DNA of 52,890 bases, from contig JABMPU010000183.1 in the NCBI GenBank assembly GCA_013203665.1, forward strand, positions 1 to 52,890, in the 5' to 3' direction. This stretch comes from Armatimonadota bacterium (GTDB lineage Bacteria > Cloacimonadota > Cloacimonadia > Cloacimonadales > TCS61). Position 1 is the first letter of the stretch, and each line of letters opens with the position of its first letter. A program made the position numbers and the translations under genes. The notes beneath the pieces are model-generated. The model saw only the letters and a list, made by a program, of their open reading frames with translations, had not been told where the DNA came from and ran no database searches. This document shows, piece by piece, positions 1-9,707 of this stretch.

Positions 1-1
1 C

Positions 2-78
2 GTGGTTTGTTTCGTCTGAATCGTTCCGATTCAAACTTAGGTGGTTTGTTCGGGCAGAATCTTCCGATTCCGCAGCGC
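2..78. repeat. Two-copy tandem repeat with small hairpins
   Basis: Two units of about 39 bases (2-40 and 41-78) both begin GTGGTTTGTT. Each contains an inverted repeat: GAATCG-TTC-CGATTC at 18-32 and GAATC-TTCC-GATTC at 57-70. No gene is seen in 1-164. The units may be the end of a longer array lying outside the window. Function is unknown. Confidence 0.6.
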
Positions 79-200
79 ATTCCAAACATTATGCCAAATT
101 TAACAAAAGTTGTTCTATTTATGTTACATTTTCAAGTAAAATAATTATAAATCAATAATATTTATTGACTTATCCTGTCTCATTTTTGATTCTGTATTCT

Positions 201-3200
201 ATGAAAAAGAAATATGAAAAGATAAAAGTAATTGGTAAAGGTAATTTTGCGGAAGTTTGGTTAGCTACGGATACTTCAGGCAAACAGGTCGTATTAAAAG
301 AGTATAACTCTGAATCGATAGCGGAAGCGAGACGTGAATATTTATTTTTGAAAGCTTTAAAATCTGCTGATATCGTTCATGCAGTCGAATTCCAGGATGA
401 ACCTCCAATTTTGGTTCAGGAATATGTGGAAGGCAACACACTGCAACTTGATAGATTCAAAACTGAAAAACAGAAGAATATTCTATTGGCTAAATTGGCA
501 GTGATTCTGGCTAAAATGCATTCAGCCGGCATATGTTACAATGACCTGAAACCGGATAACATCATTATTCGTGATGGATCTCCGGTGATCATCGATCTGG
601 GATTGGCTGTTCCTAATCATTTCCAGGATGATATTTTCCGGGGTACTCATGCCTATGCTGCACCGGAAAAGATATGGCAAAATGTAAACTCTTATGCAGC
701 AGATACTTTTGCTTTTGGCTTGTTGACAATACAACTCACAACCGGTAAACTTCCCGCAGATTCAATGCAATTTGATGATTATAAATCTCTGATTTCAGAC
801 CAGGGAAAATATCAGGAATACATCTCGGATTTATCCGAAGATGAATTTCTTCTTTCGATCTTGAATTTTTTGCCAAACCAACGTCCATCCATGGCAGAAA
901 TTGCCTATCATTATGCCACTAAATCAAATATCTCGTTAGAACGATCAATTCGTGAATTTATCACTCAACATGTATTCACGTGCCAGGAAAAAGCTATTTT
1001 GGAACTTGAGAAACAGCATCTCATCGTTTGTAATCGCACGGATGAACCGGAAAGGATCATTGAACAGACTGTACTCCGATTGGAATCATCAGGCAAACCA
1101 GCCTTAGTGCTGAACGAATCGGACTTCATCTGGCAACCACAGGAATTTTTCAGTCAATTCCAAACCCAAATTTCTTCTGAACAGGACTTGCTAAATTATC
1201 TGCAAGAAAAAAAGTTCAACATCGTTCTGCATCGCAATGAAATCAGCACACAAACACATCTATTTAACGTAATTTCTGAACTTCCGGATAATTATGTAGT
1301 GACGCATGCAGCAAAAAGTAATCTGGGAATGATTAGTTTCGCTGAAATTTCCAAGCTACATGAACAGTATGGAATAAATATCGATGAGATTCAAAAAAAA
1401 TATTCCGGCAAACCCTTTTTAACTCGTTTACAACTTCTCAACAAATCAGGTGTAAAAACTGAAGAAAAAATTCCTCTGCAGATTATTTCTTTTCTCGATT
1501 CTATTTCTATGCCAATTTCCATCACTTTGCTCGAAACCGTGTGGAAAGATTCAACAGATTACTTGCCGGCTTTGATCTCTCATCCTGCCATAAATATTAA
1601 AGGTGACAGCCTGGTTTATAATGGTGTATCATTATCTGGTAAAATACCGAAAACACTTTTAAAGAGAATATTTTCAACAGCAGAAAAAATGGGAAATCTG
1701 GCAGTTGCTGCCAAAACAGCTTTGCTGCTGAAGCAGGAATCAGAAGCTGTTAATCTATTGGAAACTTACGTCATTACGCTCATCAAACAGGAATTTTACA
1801 CATCCTCTTATGAAGTGATCCGAATATTTACAGATAAGCTATCGTTTCCTGTTTCATTACAAAAGAAACAAGCATTCCTGCTCTGGAAAAACGGTTTTCC
1901 CGAAGAAGCAATTCACAAATATGATGCTATAAAAGTAGCGGAGAACAGCGTGGAATTTGCTACAATTACTGCTGATAAAGCTGTCATCCTGCAGGATATG
2001 AATCGCATCGAAGAAGCACGACAGGCTTATGAAAAAGTTTTGCCGATATTCAGCGAACAGGACAATAAAAAATCATATTTGCGCATATTGAACAATATCG
2101 GAGTTATTCATGTTCAATCCAGTCATTTCATCGATGCCGAAAGAACATTTCTGCGGATGCTGGAGAAGGCAAAAAAGGCTAAAGACATTCAATTCATTAC
2201 CATGTCTCATCTTAACCTGGCAGATGTTTTCCTGCGTCGTGGTGAATGGCGCAAAAGCCTTTACCAGGCACAAACAGCTGCGGAATTTGGAAAAAAATAT
2301 AATAAGAAAAGCATTGAAATATGGTCACAGATATTTGGAATTCAAGCCCAGTGGGCGTTGGGCTCTGCTGAAAATCTGGCACAAATTATCCTCGATATTT
2401 CCAGAGACCCCGTATGGCAGGAACAAACGCAGCTTCTCGAGCAATTTTCCTTTGCCATGATACCAATCTTGCTTTATCTGCAACCGGAAGAAACAGCAGA
2501 AATTTATGAGATTGCCAGGAACGCTAAACAAACATCTGATGAAAAATATTTCGCTCTGTTCTGGTATGAAATTCTGCACAATAATTACCTGGAAGCCAGT
2601 AAGACTCTAACTAAATTCATAGAACAAAACACCGTGCGTTTACATACTGCTGTTCTCAAAGGAAACAGCAAAGACCTGGTAGAAATTTTCCGCGACCTGG
2701 GAATAGTTAACGATTGTTTTGCTTATCTTCAGGCTGCAACATTAGTTTCTCTCTTGCCCGGATTCAATGAAAATGGAGAATTGCAAAATGAATTTTCCAA
2801 TTTCGCAGCCATGCATCCTTTTGCTCCTTTGAATCCCAAAAATGAATCCACTTTTTCGCCAAACCAACAACACCTTTCTTTGTTGTGGAATATCATTTCA
2901 CTCATTCACAGCAACGAATCTTTTAATACGACCATGCAGGCAATTCTGGGAGGAGTAATTCGCATCGCTCACCTGGAACGAGCATTGTATTTCTCATTGA
3001 ATGAAGGTGAACTTCTTCCACAGCTTGGATTGGACAGAGACATCCAAACGATCTCCCTGACTGATATCAAGATCAGCACAACTGTTTTGCAGGAAACTAT
3101 CAAACTCGGTCATATCCGCTATTTTGATCATTTGCAGGAAGATGTTCCTTTTGATATTCATTCCAGTATTTTCGGTCTTGGTTTGCGAACTGCCGTTTGC

Positions 3201-4340
3201 TATCCCATCATTGTTAATAACGAGATCCGCGGGGTGATCTATGCTGATGCAACCAATGCTAAACAATTCAATGTGCAGGAACAAAATCTTCTGGAAGCTC
3301 TTTTTGTGCAATCCCGTGCTGCTCTGGAAAAAACAGAACGTATTGAAACACTCTTGCGCGAACGTGACCAGATCAAAGAATCTTCAGAATCGATTTTCCC
3401 TGAGATCATCGGCAACAGCGCTCCCATGCAAAAGGTTTTTACATTGATGAAAATGGTGGGTTCTCATAATGTAAATGTGATCATCACAGGACCTACCGGA
3501 AGTGGAAAGGAACTTATCGCCAGAGCTTTGCATAAAGAATATAATCCCCAAGCAGCATTCGTCGCTGTAAATTGTGCTGCAATCCCGGAAAATCTTCTGG
3601 AAAGCGAATTGTTCGGTTATGCTAAAGGGGCTTTCACCGGAGCTGTTCGCGACAAGAAAGGTAAGATCGAAACAGCTAACGGAGGCACTCTTTTTCTGGA
3701 TGAGATCGGTGATATGCCGCAGGCTTTGCAGGCAAAACTTTTGCGTGTTCTCCAGGAAAGAATGATAACTCCTCTTGGTTCAACCAAAGAAATTCCCGTT
3801 TCTTTCAGGATAATTGCAGCAACAAATCAGAATTTAACAGAGATGGTAGATCAGGGTGCATTCCGGGAAGATCTCTTTTACCGCTTGAATGTTGTGGAGA
3901 TCGATGTACCTTCATTATCAGAGAGAAAAGATGATATCCTGCCTTTAGTAGAATTTTTCAGGCAGAAATTCAATACGAAATTTGGGAAAAAAATAAAGCA
4001 GATCAATCCCAGGGCAGCTAAAGCTCTCTTGCAGAAAGACTGGAAAGGTAATGTTCGGGAACTGGAAAATACAATGGAAAAAGCTGTGCTGCTTTCCCAA
4101 GGAGAAGAACTGGAAACTACTGCTTTGGATATGAGCACCGACGAATTCTCCTTTTCCAACAGTGATCAACTTCCTATAGAATGGGCTGAATACCGCCAAT
4201 TTCGTCGTCGTATCATTCATCAACTCGATAAAAATTATGCCAATCAGCTTTTGGAAAAAACTACCGGTAACATTAACAAAGCGAGCAACCTGGGAGGTAT
4301 CCCCCGTCCCCAGATATATCGCATCCTGAGCGATGAGTAA
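201..4340 (+). CDS. Ser/Thr protein kinase - TPR - GAF - sigma54 activator hybrid
   Basis: Predicted cytoplasmic signalling protein that joins a eukaryotic-type kinase to a sigma54-dependent transcription activator. Residues here count from a TTG at 165; I prefer the ATG at 201 (residue 13) because the kinase domain starts right after it. The kinase shows a glycine loop (GKGNFAEV), the lysine of VVLKEY, DLKPDN with Asp127, DLG in place of DFG, and an APE motif. The usual HRD is YND, so it is an RD-less, divergent kinase. A helical/TPR middle (about 400-900) and a GAF-like domain (about 940-1085) follow. The AAA+ domain has Walker A GPTGSGKE at about 1109, the sigma54-contacting GAFTGA loop at 1155-1160, and Walker B GGTLFLDEI. 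A Fis-type helix-turn-helix closes the protein (about 1360-1391). The intact GAFTGA loop argues for real sigma54 activation. The next two genes have sigma54-like promoters and are candidate targets. Confidence 0.9.
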   Translation: MKKKYEKIKVIGKGNFAEVWLATDTSGKQVVLKEYNSESIAEARREYLFLKALKSADIVHAVEFQDEPPILVQEYVEGNTLQLDRFKTEKQKNILLAKLAVILAKMHSAGICYNDLKPDNIIIRDGSPVIIDLGLAVPNHFQDDIFRGTHAYAAPEKIWQNVNSYAADTFAFGLLTIQLTTGKLPADSMQFDDYKSLISDQGKYQEYISDLSEDEFLLSILNFLPNQRPSMAEIAYHYATKSNISLERSIREFITQHVFTCQEKAILELEKQHLIVCNRTDEPERIIEQTVLRLESSGKPALVLNESDFIWQPQEFFSQFQTQISSEQDLLNYLQEKKFNIVLHRNEISTQTHLFNVISELPDNYVVTHAAKSNLGMISFAEISKLHEQYGINIDEIQKKYSGKPFLTRLQLLNKSGVKTEEKIPLQIISFLDSISMPISITLLETVWKDSTDYLPALISHPAINIKGDSLVYNGVSLSGKIPKTLLKRIFSTAEKMGNLAVAAKTALLLKQESEAVNLLETYVITLIKQEFYTSSYEVIRIFTDKLSFPVSLQKKQAFLLWKNGFPEEAIHKYDAIKVAENSVEFATITADKAVILQDMNRIEEARQAYEKVLPIFSEQDNKKSYLRILNNIGVIHVQSSHFIDAERTFLRMLEKAKKAKDIQFITMSHLNLADVFLRRGEWRKSLYQAQTAAEFGKKYNKKSIEIWSQIFGIQAQWALGSAENLAQIILDISRDPVWQEQTQLLEQFSFAMIPILLYLQPEETAEIYEIARNAKQTSDEKYFALFWYEILHNNYLEASKTLTKFIEQNTVRLHTAVLKGNSKDLVEIFRDLGIVNDCFAYLQAATLVSLLPGFNENGELQNEFSNFAAMHPFAPLNPKNESTFSPNQQHLSLLWNIISLIHSNESFNTTMQAILGGVIRIAHLERALYFSLNEGELLPQLGLDRDIQTISLTDIKISTTVLQETIKLGHIRYFDHLQEDVPFDIHSSIFGLGLRTAVCYPIIVNNEIRGVIYADATNAKQFNVQEQNLLEALFVQSRAALEKTERIETLLRERDQIKESSESIFPEIIGNSAPMQKVFTLMKMVGSHNVNVIITGPTGSGKELIARALHKEYNPQAAFVAVNCAAIPENLLESELFGYAKGAFTGAVRDKKGKIETANGGTLFLDEIGDMPQALQAKLLRVLQERMITPLGSTKEIPVSFRIIAATNQNLTEMVDQGAFREDLFYRLNVVEIDVPSLSERKDDILPLVEFFRQKFNTKFGKKIKQINPRAAKALLQKDWKGNVRELENTMEKAVLLSQGEELETTALDMSTDEFSFSNSDQLPIEWAEYRQFRRRIIHQLDKNYANQLLEKTTGNINKASNLGGIPRPQIYRILSDE

Positions 4341-4584
4341 CATTTTTGTGATTATGTTTCATTAATGATACGTTCCGTTTATTTATTTGCTATCTAATGA
4401 TTTATAAAAATTCAATCTCTCCTCTTAGATCATGGAAATAAAAAACGTTTCATAATTGTTACAAACAAGAAATTCAATCATTCGGTTTCAATAATTTTTT
4501 ATGTTTTTTTCAGAGTTCTCAACTTCTTATTTTTCAATTTCTTAGAGAGTAGTGAGAAAAAAATATTGCTCGGAAAATCACGTT
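4341..4584. other. Intergenic region without a recognisable gene
   Basis: AT-rich stretch between the sigma54 activator and the first surface-protein gene. I see no convincing ORF, RNA gene or rho-independent terminator in it. The only supported signal in the gap is the sigma54-like promoter at 4585-4600, listed separately. Confidence 0.5.
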
Positions 4585-4600
4585 TGGCACGTGGAATGCT
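4585..4600 (+). promoter_or_regulatory. Sigma54-type -24/-12 promoter
   Basis: TGGCACG-TGGA-ATGCT matches the RpoN consensus TGGCACG-N4-TTGCW with one mismatch in the -12 box and exact spacing. A start near 4611 would leave a leader of about 40 bases before the ATG at 4650, which has a GGAGG ribosome site. The gene just upstream encodes a sigma54 activator, which strengthens the call. Confidence 0.6.
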
Positions 4601-4649
4601 TCTATGTTTCGACGTGAGTTTGAAGAGATAATAGTTTAAAGGAGGAAAA

Positions 4650-7403
4650 ATGAAACAATTACTCGTAACACTCAGTTTATTCCTGATAGCATCTACAATG
4701 TTATTTGCAGGTTCGATATCAGGAGAAGTAAGTGGAAACCCGGTGAGCGGACTTATTGCAACAGCCTTTCAACCGGGCAATCCACAGGCTCATTATGTGA
4801 CACCAGTGGAAGATAGTGTCTACACGCTGACGGATGTTGAGCTTGGCACATATATTGTCAAGTTATCCGGTATTGGAGTTCATATTTTTTATGATGGCGT
4901 GTTCTGTATCGAGGATGCGACACCGGTTGAACTGACGGAGACCAATCCTGATGCAACCGACATTAATTTTACTATCGATCCGATTCTGCAGGGAATGATC
5001 TCCGGACATCTCATCCTGCAGGGTGGACACGGCGGTCCTGGCTTTATTGAAGGCTCAGTTCTATTGTATGATCAACTACCGATCGATCCCAGCATTCTTC
5101 CCATTCAGGAATATGAGATCATGGGAATGATGTATTTATTTCAAGATGTTGGTTTCGGAACTTATTACGTCGCCCTGGAAATACCGGGAGAGCCAACCCT
5201 CTATTATGATAATGTGGAAGATCCAAACCTGGCTACTGCGATCGTGTTGGATGAAACCAATCCATCTGCCTTTGATATTGATTTCCTGATCGAGGGTCAG
5301 TTCATCGGAAGCGGTGAAATAAACGGCTTAGTCACCAATGAACTGGGAGAAGCTGTGGCAGATGCTCACGTGGAACTCTTCACTTTCTATGGAATGCCCT
5401 GGTTCCAGCATTCCACAAATACAGATGAAAACGGTTTGTATGTCTTGGAAAACATTCCGGTTGGCGAATACTATTTATTCGTACAAAAAGAAATGTATCT
5501 TCCTTATTTTTATGATGGCGTAACATCCTGGGAAGAAGCAACGCTGATTACTGTTAACGAAGATGACGTTATCACGATCGATCCCGTTTTACAACCGCTG
5601 GTGCTTTATTCTGTAACCGGAACCGTTCTGGATAATGAAGGAAACCCAGTGGAAGGCTGTCAGATAATGGCAATCACGGCTGGAACCGGACCTGGTGGAA
5701 ATATGTGGCCAAATTGGTCTACAAGTTCTCTGGCAGACGGAACTTTCGAACTCAACATCCCGGAAGGTGATTACATTTTCAGAGCTCGTCTTTTTAACTG
5801 GATGAATCCACAAGTGCAATATTATGATCATAAAGATAACTGGCAAGAAGCTGATGTGGTTACCGTTAATGATAATATTACCGACATTAACTTTGATTTT
5901 GAAGAAGTGATCACCTATGATGCTGTGGTTTCCGGTGTGGTAACTGATGAGAACAGTCAGGCGGTGGAAGATGCAACTGTCTTCCTCTATCCTGTTGCCT
6001 GTATGAACTGGCATTTTGGCCATGCCATCACAGATGAAGCCGGTTTGTATGAAATTAGCGATATCCCGCCGGGAGATTATATTCTTTCCGTACATGCTCA
6101 ATCTTATCTTCCCTATTTTTATGATGGAGTAACATCCTGGGAAGACGCCACTGTAATCACGATCGCTGAAGGTGACACAATCACGATAAATCCTGTGCTG
6201 CAACCTCTGGTGCTCTACACTGTTTCCGGTTTTGTTCACGATGATCTGGGTAATCCGGTGAGTGATTGTATTGTATTTGCCCATTCCACAAGTTGGAATC
6301 CGGGAGGACCTGGAGGAAATGGTGGAGGCAACGGTGGTTGTGGAATGCTGAATACTCAACCGGATGAAAATGGATATTTTGAATTGAATGTACCGGAAGG
6401 AGAATATATCTTTGGAGCTGAAACTCTGGATTGGATGAATATGCAAATCCAGTTCTACGATCACAAATCCAGCCCGGCTGAAGCTGATGTTGTGCTTGTA
6501 GAAGACGATGTAACCGGAATCGATTTTGATTTTGAGGCTCTTGTTACCTTCGATAATTCCATTTCCGGAAACATAACCCTGGCAGGTGTTCCTATTGAAA
6601 ACGCAATAGTAGTAGGAATTTCTGCGGATCAGACTTTTAGTACATCTACATTCACAAATCTATTTGGTCAATATGAACTGGCAAATCTCCCCGAAAACGA
6701 CTATTACATTTTTGCTTTTAGTCCTGGCAGCGTTCACACTTTCTATCCTGGTGTAATTAACTTTGAAGATGCTGTGGCAGTTACTGCTCTTGGCACAGTT
6801 ACGGGAATCGATTTTGAATTAGTACCAGTAGAAGGCGGTGGGTATCTTGCCCTGAATGGTTTTGTACGAGATATTCAGAATCAACCGATTGCCAACTCCA
6901 CAGTAATAATCAGTGATTTAGAAGGCAATGTAGTTGCTATGGCGCAAACTAATAATGATGGTTTTTATGAAACCAATAACGTAATTGTCGGTGATGTTGT
7001 GGTTTCCGCTACAAAGGTTTTCTACAATACATCCACCACCACAACAACAATGATTGGTAATGCGACAATAGACTTTACTCTGGAATCTACCGGATCAACC
7101 GGAAGTAATGATACACCTCTAATTGCCGGAGTTTTGACTGTCGTGAACTACCCGAACCCGTTCAACCCGTCCACTAACATCAGTTTCAATATCCCTACAG
7201 CTTCCAGTGTTAAAGTGACTGTTTACAACACTAAAGGTCAACTGGTTACGACCCTGGTTGATGACCATTTTGAAACCGGAATCTACAATATCGTTTGGAA
7301 CGGAACAGATAGATCGAACAAACCTGTATCTAGTGGCATTTACTACTACAAAGTCTCTGCTGCCGGAAAAAGCATTACCAATAAAATGTTAATGCTGAAG
7401 TAA
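4650..7403 (+). CDS. Secreted multi-domain carboxypeptidase-regulatory-like surface protein with C-terminal sorting domain
   Basis: A 917-residue exported protein. It starts with a typical signal peptide (MKQLLVTLSLFLIASTMLFA, cleavage probably before GSISGE). Seven or eight consecutive beta-sandwich modules of the CarboxypepD_reg/CNA-B type follow, each opening with a pattern like ISGxVxDxxGxPVxxA and containing GxYxLxxIPxGxY. Modules near residues 225-320 and 420-520 are close internal copies, both holding YLPYFYDGVTSWE. The last 85 or so residues carry NYPNPFNPSTNISF and end in KMLMLK: the FlgD-Ig/Por-type sorting domain of type IX-like secretion. It is paralogous to the next gene. The role is probably an extracellular structural or adhesive protein; no catalytic motif is seen. 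It starts at an ATG after GGAGG, behind a sigma54-like promoter. Confidence 0.85.
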   Translation: MKQLLVTLSLFLIASTMLFAGSISGEVSGNPVSGLIATAFQPGNPQAHYVTPVEDSVYTLTDVELGTYIVKLSGIGVHIFYDGVFCIEDATPVELTETNPDATDINFTIDPILQGMISGHLILQGGHGGPGFIEGSVLLYDQLPIDPSILPIQEYEIMGMMYLFQDVGFGTYYVALEIPGEPTLYYDNVEDPNLATAIVLDETNPSAFDIDFLIEGQFIGSGEINGLVTNELGEAVADAHVELFTFYGMPWFQHSTNTDENGLYVLENIPVGEYYLFVQKEMYLPYFYDGVTSWEEATLITVNEDDVITIDPVLQPLVLYSVTGTVLDNEGNPVEGCQIMAITAGTGPGGNMWPNWSTSSLADGTFELNIPEGDYIFRARLFNWMNPQVQYYDHKDNWQEADVVTVNDNITDINFDFEEVITYDAVVSGVVTDENSQAVEDATVFLYPVACMNWHFGHAITDEAGLYEISDIPPGDYILSVHAQSYLPYFYDGVTSWEDATVITIAEGDTITINPVLQPLVLYTVSGFVHDDLGNPVSDCIVFAHSTSWNPGGPGGNGGGNGGCGMLNTQPDENGYFELNVPEGEYIFGAETLDWMNMQIQFYDHKSSPAEADVVLVEDDVTGIDFDFEALVTFDNSISGNITLAGVPIENAIVVGISADQTFSTSTFTNLFGQYELANLPENDYYIFAFSPGSVHTFYPGVINFEDAVAVTALGTVTGIDFELVPVEGGGYLALNGFVRDIQNQPIANSTVIISDLEGNVVAMAQTNNDGFYETNNVIVGDVVVSATKVFYNTSTTTTTMIGNATIDFTLESTGSTGSNDTPLIAGVLTVVNYPNPFNPSTNISFNIPTASSVKVTVYNTKGQLVTTLVDDHFETGIYNIVWNGTDRSNKPVSSGIYYYKVSAAGKSITNKMLMLK

Positions 7404-7409
7404 ACTAAT

Positions 7410-7432
7410 GCCGGCGGTGTAAAACCGCCGGC
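7410..7432 (+). terminator. GC-rich hairpin after the first surface-protein gene
   Basis: Perfect 9-bp inverted repeat GCCGGCGGT / ACCGCCGGC with a 5-base loop, 7 bases after the stop codon. The following tract (TATCCTTTT) is a poor U-run, so termination is likely but not textbook. Confidence 0.6.
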
Positions 7433-7440
7433 TATCCTTT

Positions 7441-7456
7441 TGGAATGAAAGTTGCA
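7441..7456 (+). promoter_or_regulatory. Possible second sigma54-type promoter
   Basis: TGGAATG-AAAG-TTGCA keeps the invariant GG and GC at correct sigma54 spacing and has a perfect TTGC box; the -24 box is weaker than at 4585. It lies directly after the hairpin terminator and 24 bases before the ATG at 7480. The predicted start near 7467 leaves a very short leader containing AGGAGG, so this is less certain than the first site. Confidence 0.45.
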
Positions 7457-7479
7457 TTTTAACGCAACAGGAGGTTAAT

Positions 7480-9327
7480 ATGAAACGGATAACTTTCATA
7501 ATGTTTTTGTTATTCAGCTATATTTTTCTCAATAGTTACACGATCAGTGGTGTCACCCTGATTCAGGATTCTGCTGTTGAGGCGTTTGTTGAACTTTTTG
7601 ATCAACCACCGCATGTGGCAAATAACCCTATCAATTATACAATCAGCAATGAAGACGGACAATACAGCTTCGATATTATGAATCCCGGGATGTATTATGT
7701 AAAAGCCTATATTATAGATCCGATTGCACAATTTCTTTATTACGAAAATACTCCTAATCCTATCCAGGCAACTCCGATTCAGGTGAATAACATGAATCCA
7801 AATGCTACGGGTATCGATTTCAATTTCTTTCCCAATATTATTCCGGGAGATAATTCTTTATCGGGTGTTATAACCGATCCTGATATGACGCCCGTCGAGG
7901 GAGCGCAAGTTGCATTATATGCGCTGATTTCGCCCTGGATGATGCCGTTTTGTGTTTACTCGGATTTCAACGGGAATTACGTATTGGAAAACATTCCTGA
8001 CGGTGAATACCTGCTTGCAGTTTGGCGGCAATCATATCATATTTATTTTTATAACGCTGTTCCCTCCTGGCCAATGGCAACACCAATTGTTCTGGAAAAT
8101 GGAACCGCGATGGTGATAGATGTAATTTTGGAACCACGTGAAATGCATACAATTACCGGAATTGTTATGGATGATCAAACCAACCTGCCTTTGGAAGGTG
8201 CTGTGATCTTTCCACATCCACAGAATATGCCGGGTAATAATCCCGGCAATGGAATGATGTGCTATGGTGTTTCCGATGAAAACGGCTATTATGAATTAAC
8301 TGTTCCGGATGGAATTTACATGGTGATGGCGAGTGATTCGCAAACTGCTGATATTCAGTTCTATCAGCTTGCAGCCTCTCCAATCACTGCCACTTGGATA
8401 ATTGTGGATAATGATATTTCTAATATCGATTTTATTTTGAATGAATCATTGAATGGTGAATTTTCAATTTCCGGCACGATCACAGTGGATGGTGAACTTC
8501 CTGGACCCGGGACACCACCCATAGAAGCAGTGGCTGTTTCCAGCGAAGAAGACTGGGAAGAAGCAGTGATGGCAAATCCCCTGACCGGCGCATATCTAAT
8601 TCCGGATTTACCGGAAGGCACCTATTATGTGTTTGCCTATTCGCCTTATACCCCACTCACTTACTTCGATAATGTTATCAGTTTTGAAGATGCTATCCTG
8701 GTCGATGTTCAAGGCAATATCTCAGACATCGACATAGATTTACAGATTCCGCTGGATAATGGTTATTATCAGTGTACGGGGACTGTCACGGACAATCTGA
8801 GAAATCCGGTGTCAAATGTTACGGTTGCCTTCCTCGATTCCTTTGGAAATATACACGACTATGCATACACGGACATGAACGGAGAATACAATGTTCCAGC
8901 CCTGGGAAACTTGAATTACACAGCACTTGCTACCAAGACTTTTTACTCAACAGATACAGTTACACTGCCGGTTTACGGTAATCAAACCTGGGATTTTACA
9001 ATAAATTCATCGAACACAGACATAGAACAAGACATTGTAAATGTTAAGGATAATATTACTATTCAAATCTACCCAAACCCGTTTAATCCTGAAACGGTTA
9101 TCAGTTTTATTCTACCGGATATTTCAACCCGGACAAAGGTAGAAATTTTTAATGTTCGAGGTCAAAATGTATTCTCCAAAACGTTTTCCAATCTAACTGC
9201 CGGCTCTTATGCAATAGCCTGGAAGGCAGAAGATAAGCAGAAAAAATCCCTGGGAAGCGGTGTTTATTTCCTCAAAATTATAGCTGACTCCCATATTGGA
9301 ACCGGTAAATTGCTCTTGATAAAATAA
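7480..9327 (+). CDS. Secreted carboxypeptidase-regulatory-like surface protein with C-terminal sorting domain
   Basis: A 615-residue paralogue of the preceding protein, with fewer modules. Signal peptide MKRITFIMFLLFSYIFLNSY is followed by about five CarboxypepD_reg-like beta-sandwich units, for example SLSGVITDPDMTPVEGAQV with the partner stretch GNYVLENIPDGEYLL. The C-terminus carries YPNPFNPETVISF and ends GTGKLLLIK, the same FlgD/Por-type sorting signal. No enzyme motif is visible. The ATG at 7480 follows AGGAGG at the proper distance. The hairpin between the two genes and the separate sigma54-like element suggest independent transcription under the same activator. The strong terminator after the stop codon ends the unit. 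Confidence 0.85.
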   Translation: MKRITFIMFLLFSYIFLNSYTISGVTLIQDSAVEAFVELFDQPPHVANNPINYTISNEDGQYSFDIMNPGMYYVKAYIIDPIAQFLYYENTPNPIQATPIQVNNMNPNATGIDFNFFPNIIPGDNSLSGVITDPDMTPVEGAQVALYALISPWMMPFCVYSDFNGNYVLENIPDGEYLLAVWRQSYHIYFYNAVPSWPMATPIVLENGTAMVIDVILEPREMHTITGIVMDDQTNLPLEGAVIFPHPQNMPGNNPGNGMMCYGVSDENGYYELTVPDGIYMVMASDSQTADIQFYQLAASPITATWIIVDNDISNIDFILNESLNGEFSISGTITVDGELPGPGTPPIEAVAVSSEEDWEEAVMANPLTGAYLIPDLPEGTYYVFAYSPYTPLTYFDNVISFEDAILVDVQGNISDIDIDLQIPLDNGYYQCTGTVTDNLRNPVSNVTVAFLDSFGNIHDYAYTDMNGEYNVPALGNLNYTALATKTFYSTDTVTLPVYGNQTWDFTINSSNTDIEQDIVNVKDNITIQIYPNPFNPETVISFILPDISTRTKVEIFNVRGQNVFSKTFSNLTAGSYAIAWKAEDKQKKSLGSGVYFLKIIADSHIGTGKLLLIK

Positions 9328-9345
9328 ACGCTTTATATTACAAAA

Positions 9346-9378
9346 AACCTTCGGCAGTATTTCACCGGAGGTTTTTTT
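9346..9378 (+). terminator. Rho-independent terminator
   Basis: Stem AACCTTCGG / CCGGAGGTT (one G-U type pair) with a 10-base loop, followed by a run of T from 9372. It closes the surface-protein unit. Confidence 0.85.
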
Positions 9379-9542
9379 TATTTGGAAAATGCAGAAATTT
9401 TATCCCACTTTCAAAACATCTTTAATTATCTGTACCAGGATTTCTTTGGGATAAGCTCCCTAAACCATGGTTAGCTGGCATTTCAGGGGAATGAACAAAA
9501 TTGATGGAATGCTTTGGAAATATAATTGAATCGTATAAAAAA

Positions 9543-9590
9543 TAGCTAAGTGCTCAGATTGAAAGAGGATATGAAAGAGCACCGCAGCTA
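9543..9590. repeat. Left island hairpin with CAGATTGAAAGA loop motif
   Basis: Nested inverted repeats TAGCT...AGCTA (9543-9547 / 9586-9590) and GTGCTC...GAGCAC (9550-9555 / 9577-9582) enclose a loop containing CAGATTGAAAGA (9555-9566). The same 12-mer, in the same orientation, sits in the hairpin at 13825-13870 on the other side of the island. The arms differ while the loop is conserved, as in recombination or single-strand recognition sites. Confidence 0.55.
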
Positions 9591-9632
9591 CAAAAGGAAA
9601 TTCAACCCGCAGGATAAATTCAGAAGTATTAA

Positions 9633-9707
9633 ATGTATTATGTTTACGTACTTTTAAGTGAAAAAGATATGAAACTCTATACCGGATTTACTTCGAGAAT
9701 ATTATAA
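9633..9707 (+). pseudogene. Truncated GIY-YIG endonuclease fragment
   Basis: The 24 codons from the ATG at 9633 read MYYVYVLLSEKDMKLYTGFT and then stop. This is the start of a small UPF0213-type GIY-YIG nuclease (YVYVL...K.YTG, where T replaces the usual I of YIG). The remaining 60 or so residues are missing. From 9688 another frame continues as a tyrosine recombinase, so the fragment appears joined to a different gene by deletion or insertion. It is not expected to be functional. Confidence 0.6.

Noticed and set aside
5589-6464. 291-codon open frame on the minus strand
   Set aside because: It lies opposite the repeat-rich surface-protein gene and has no recognisable protein features; the plus-strand frame has a signal peptide and a sorting domain.
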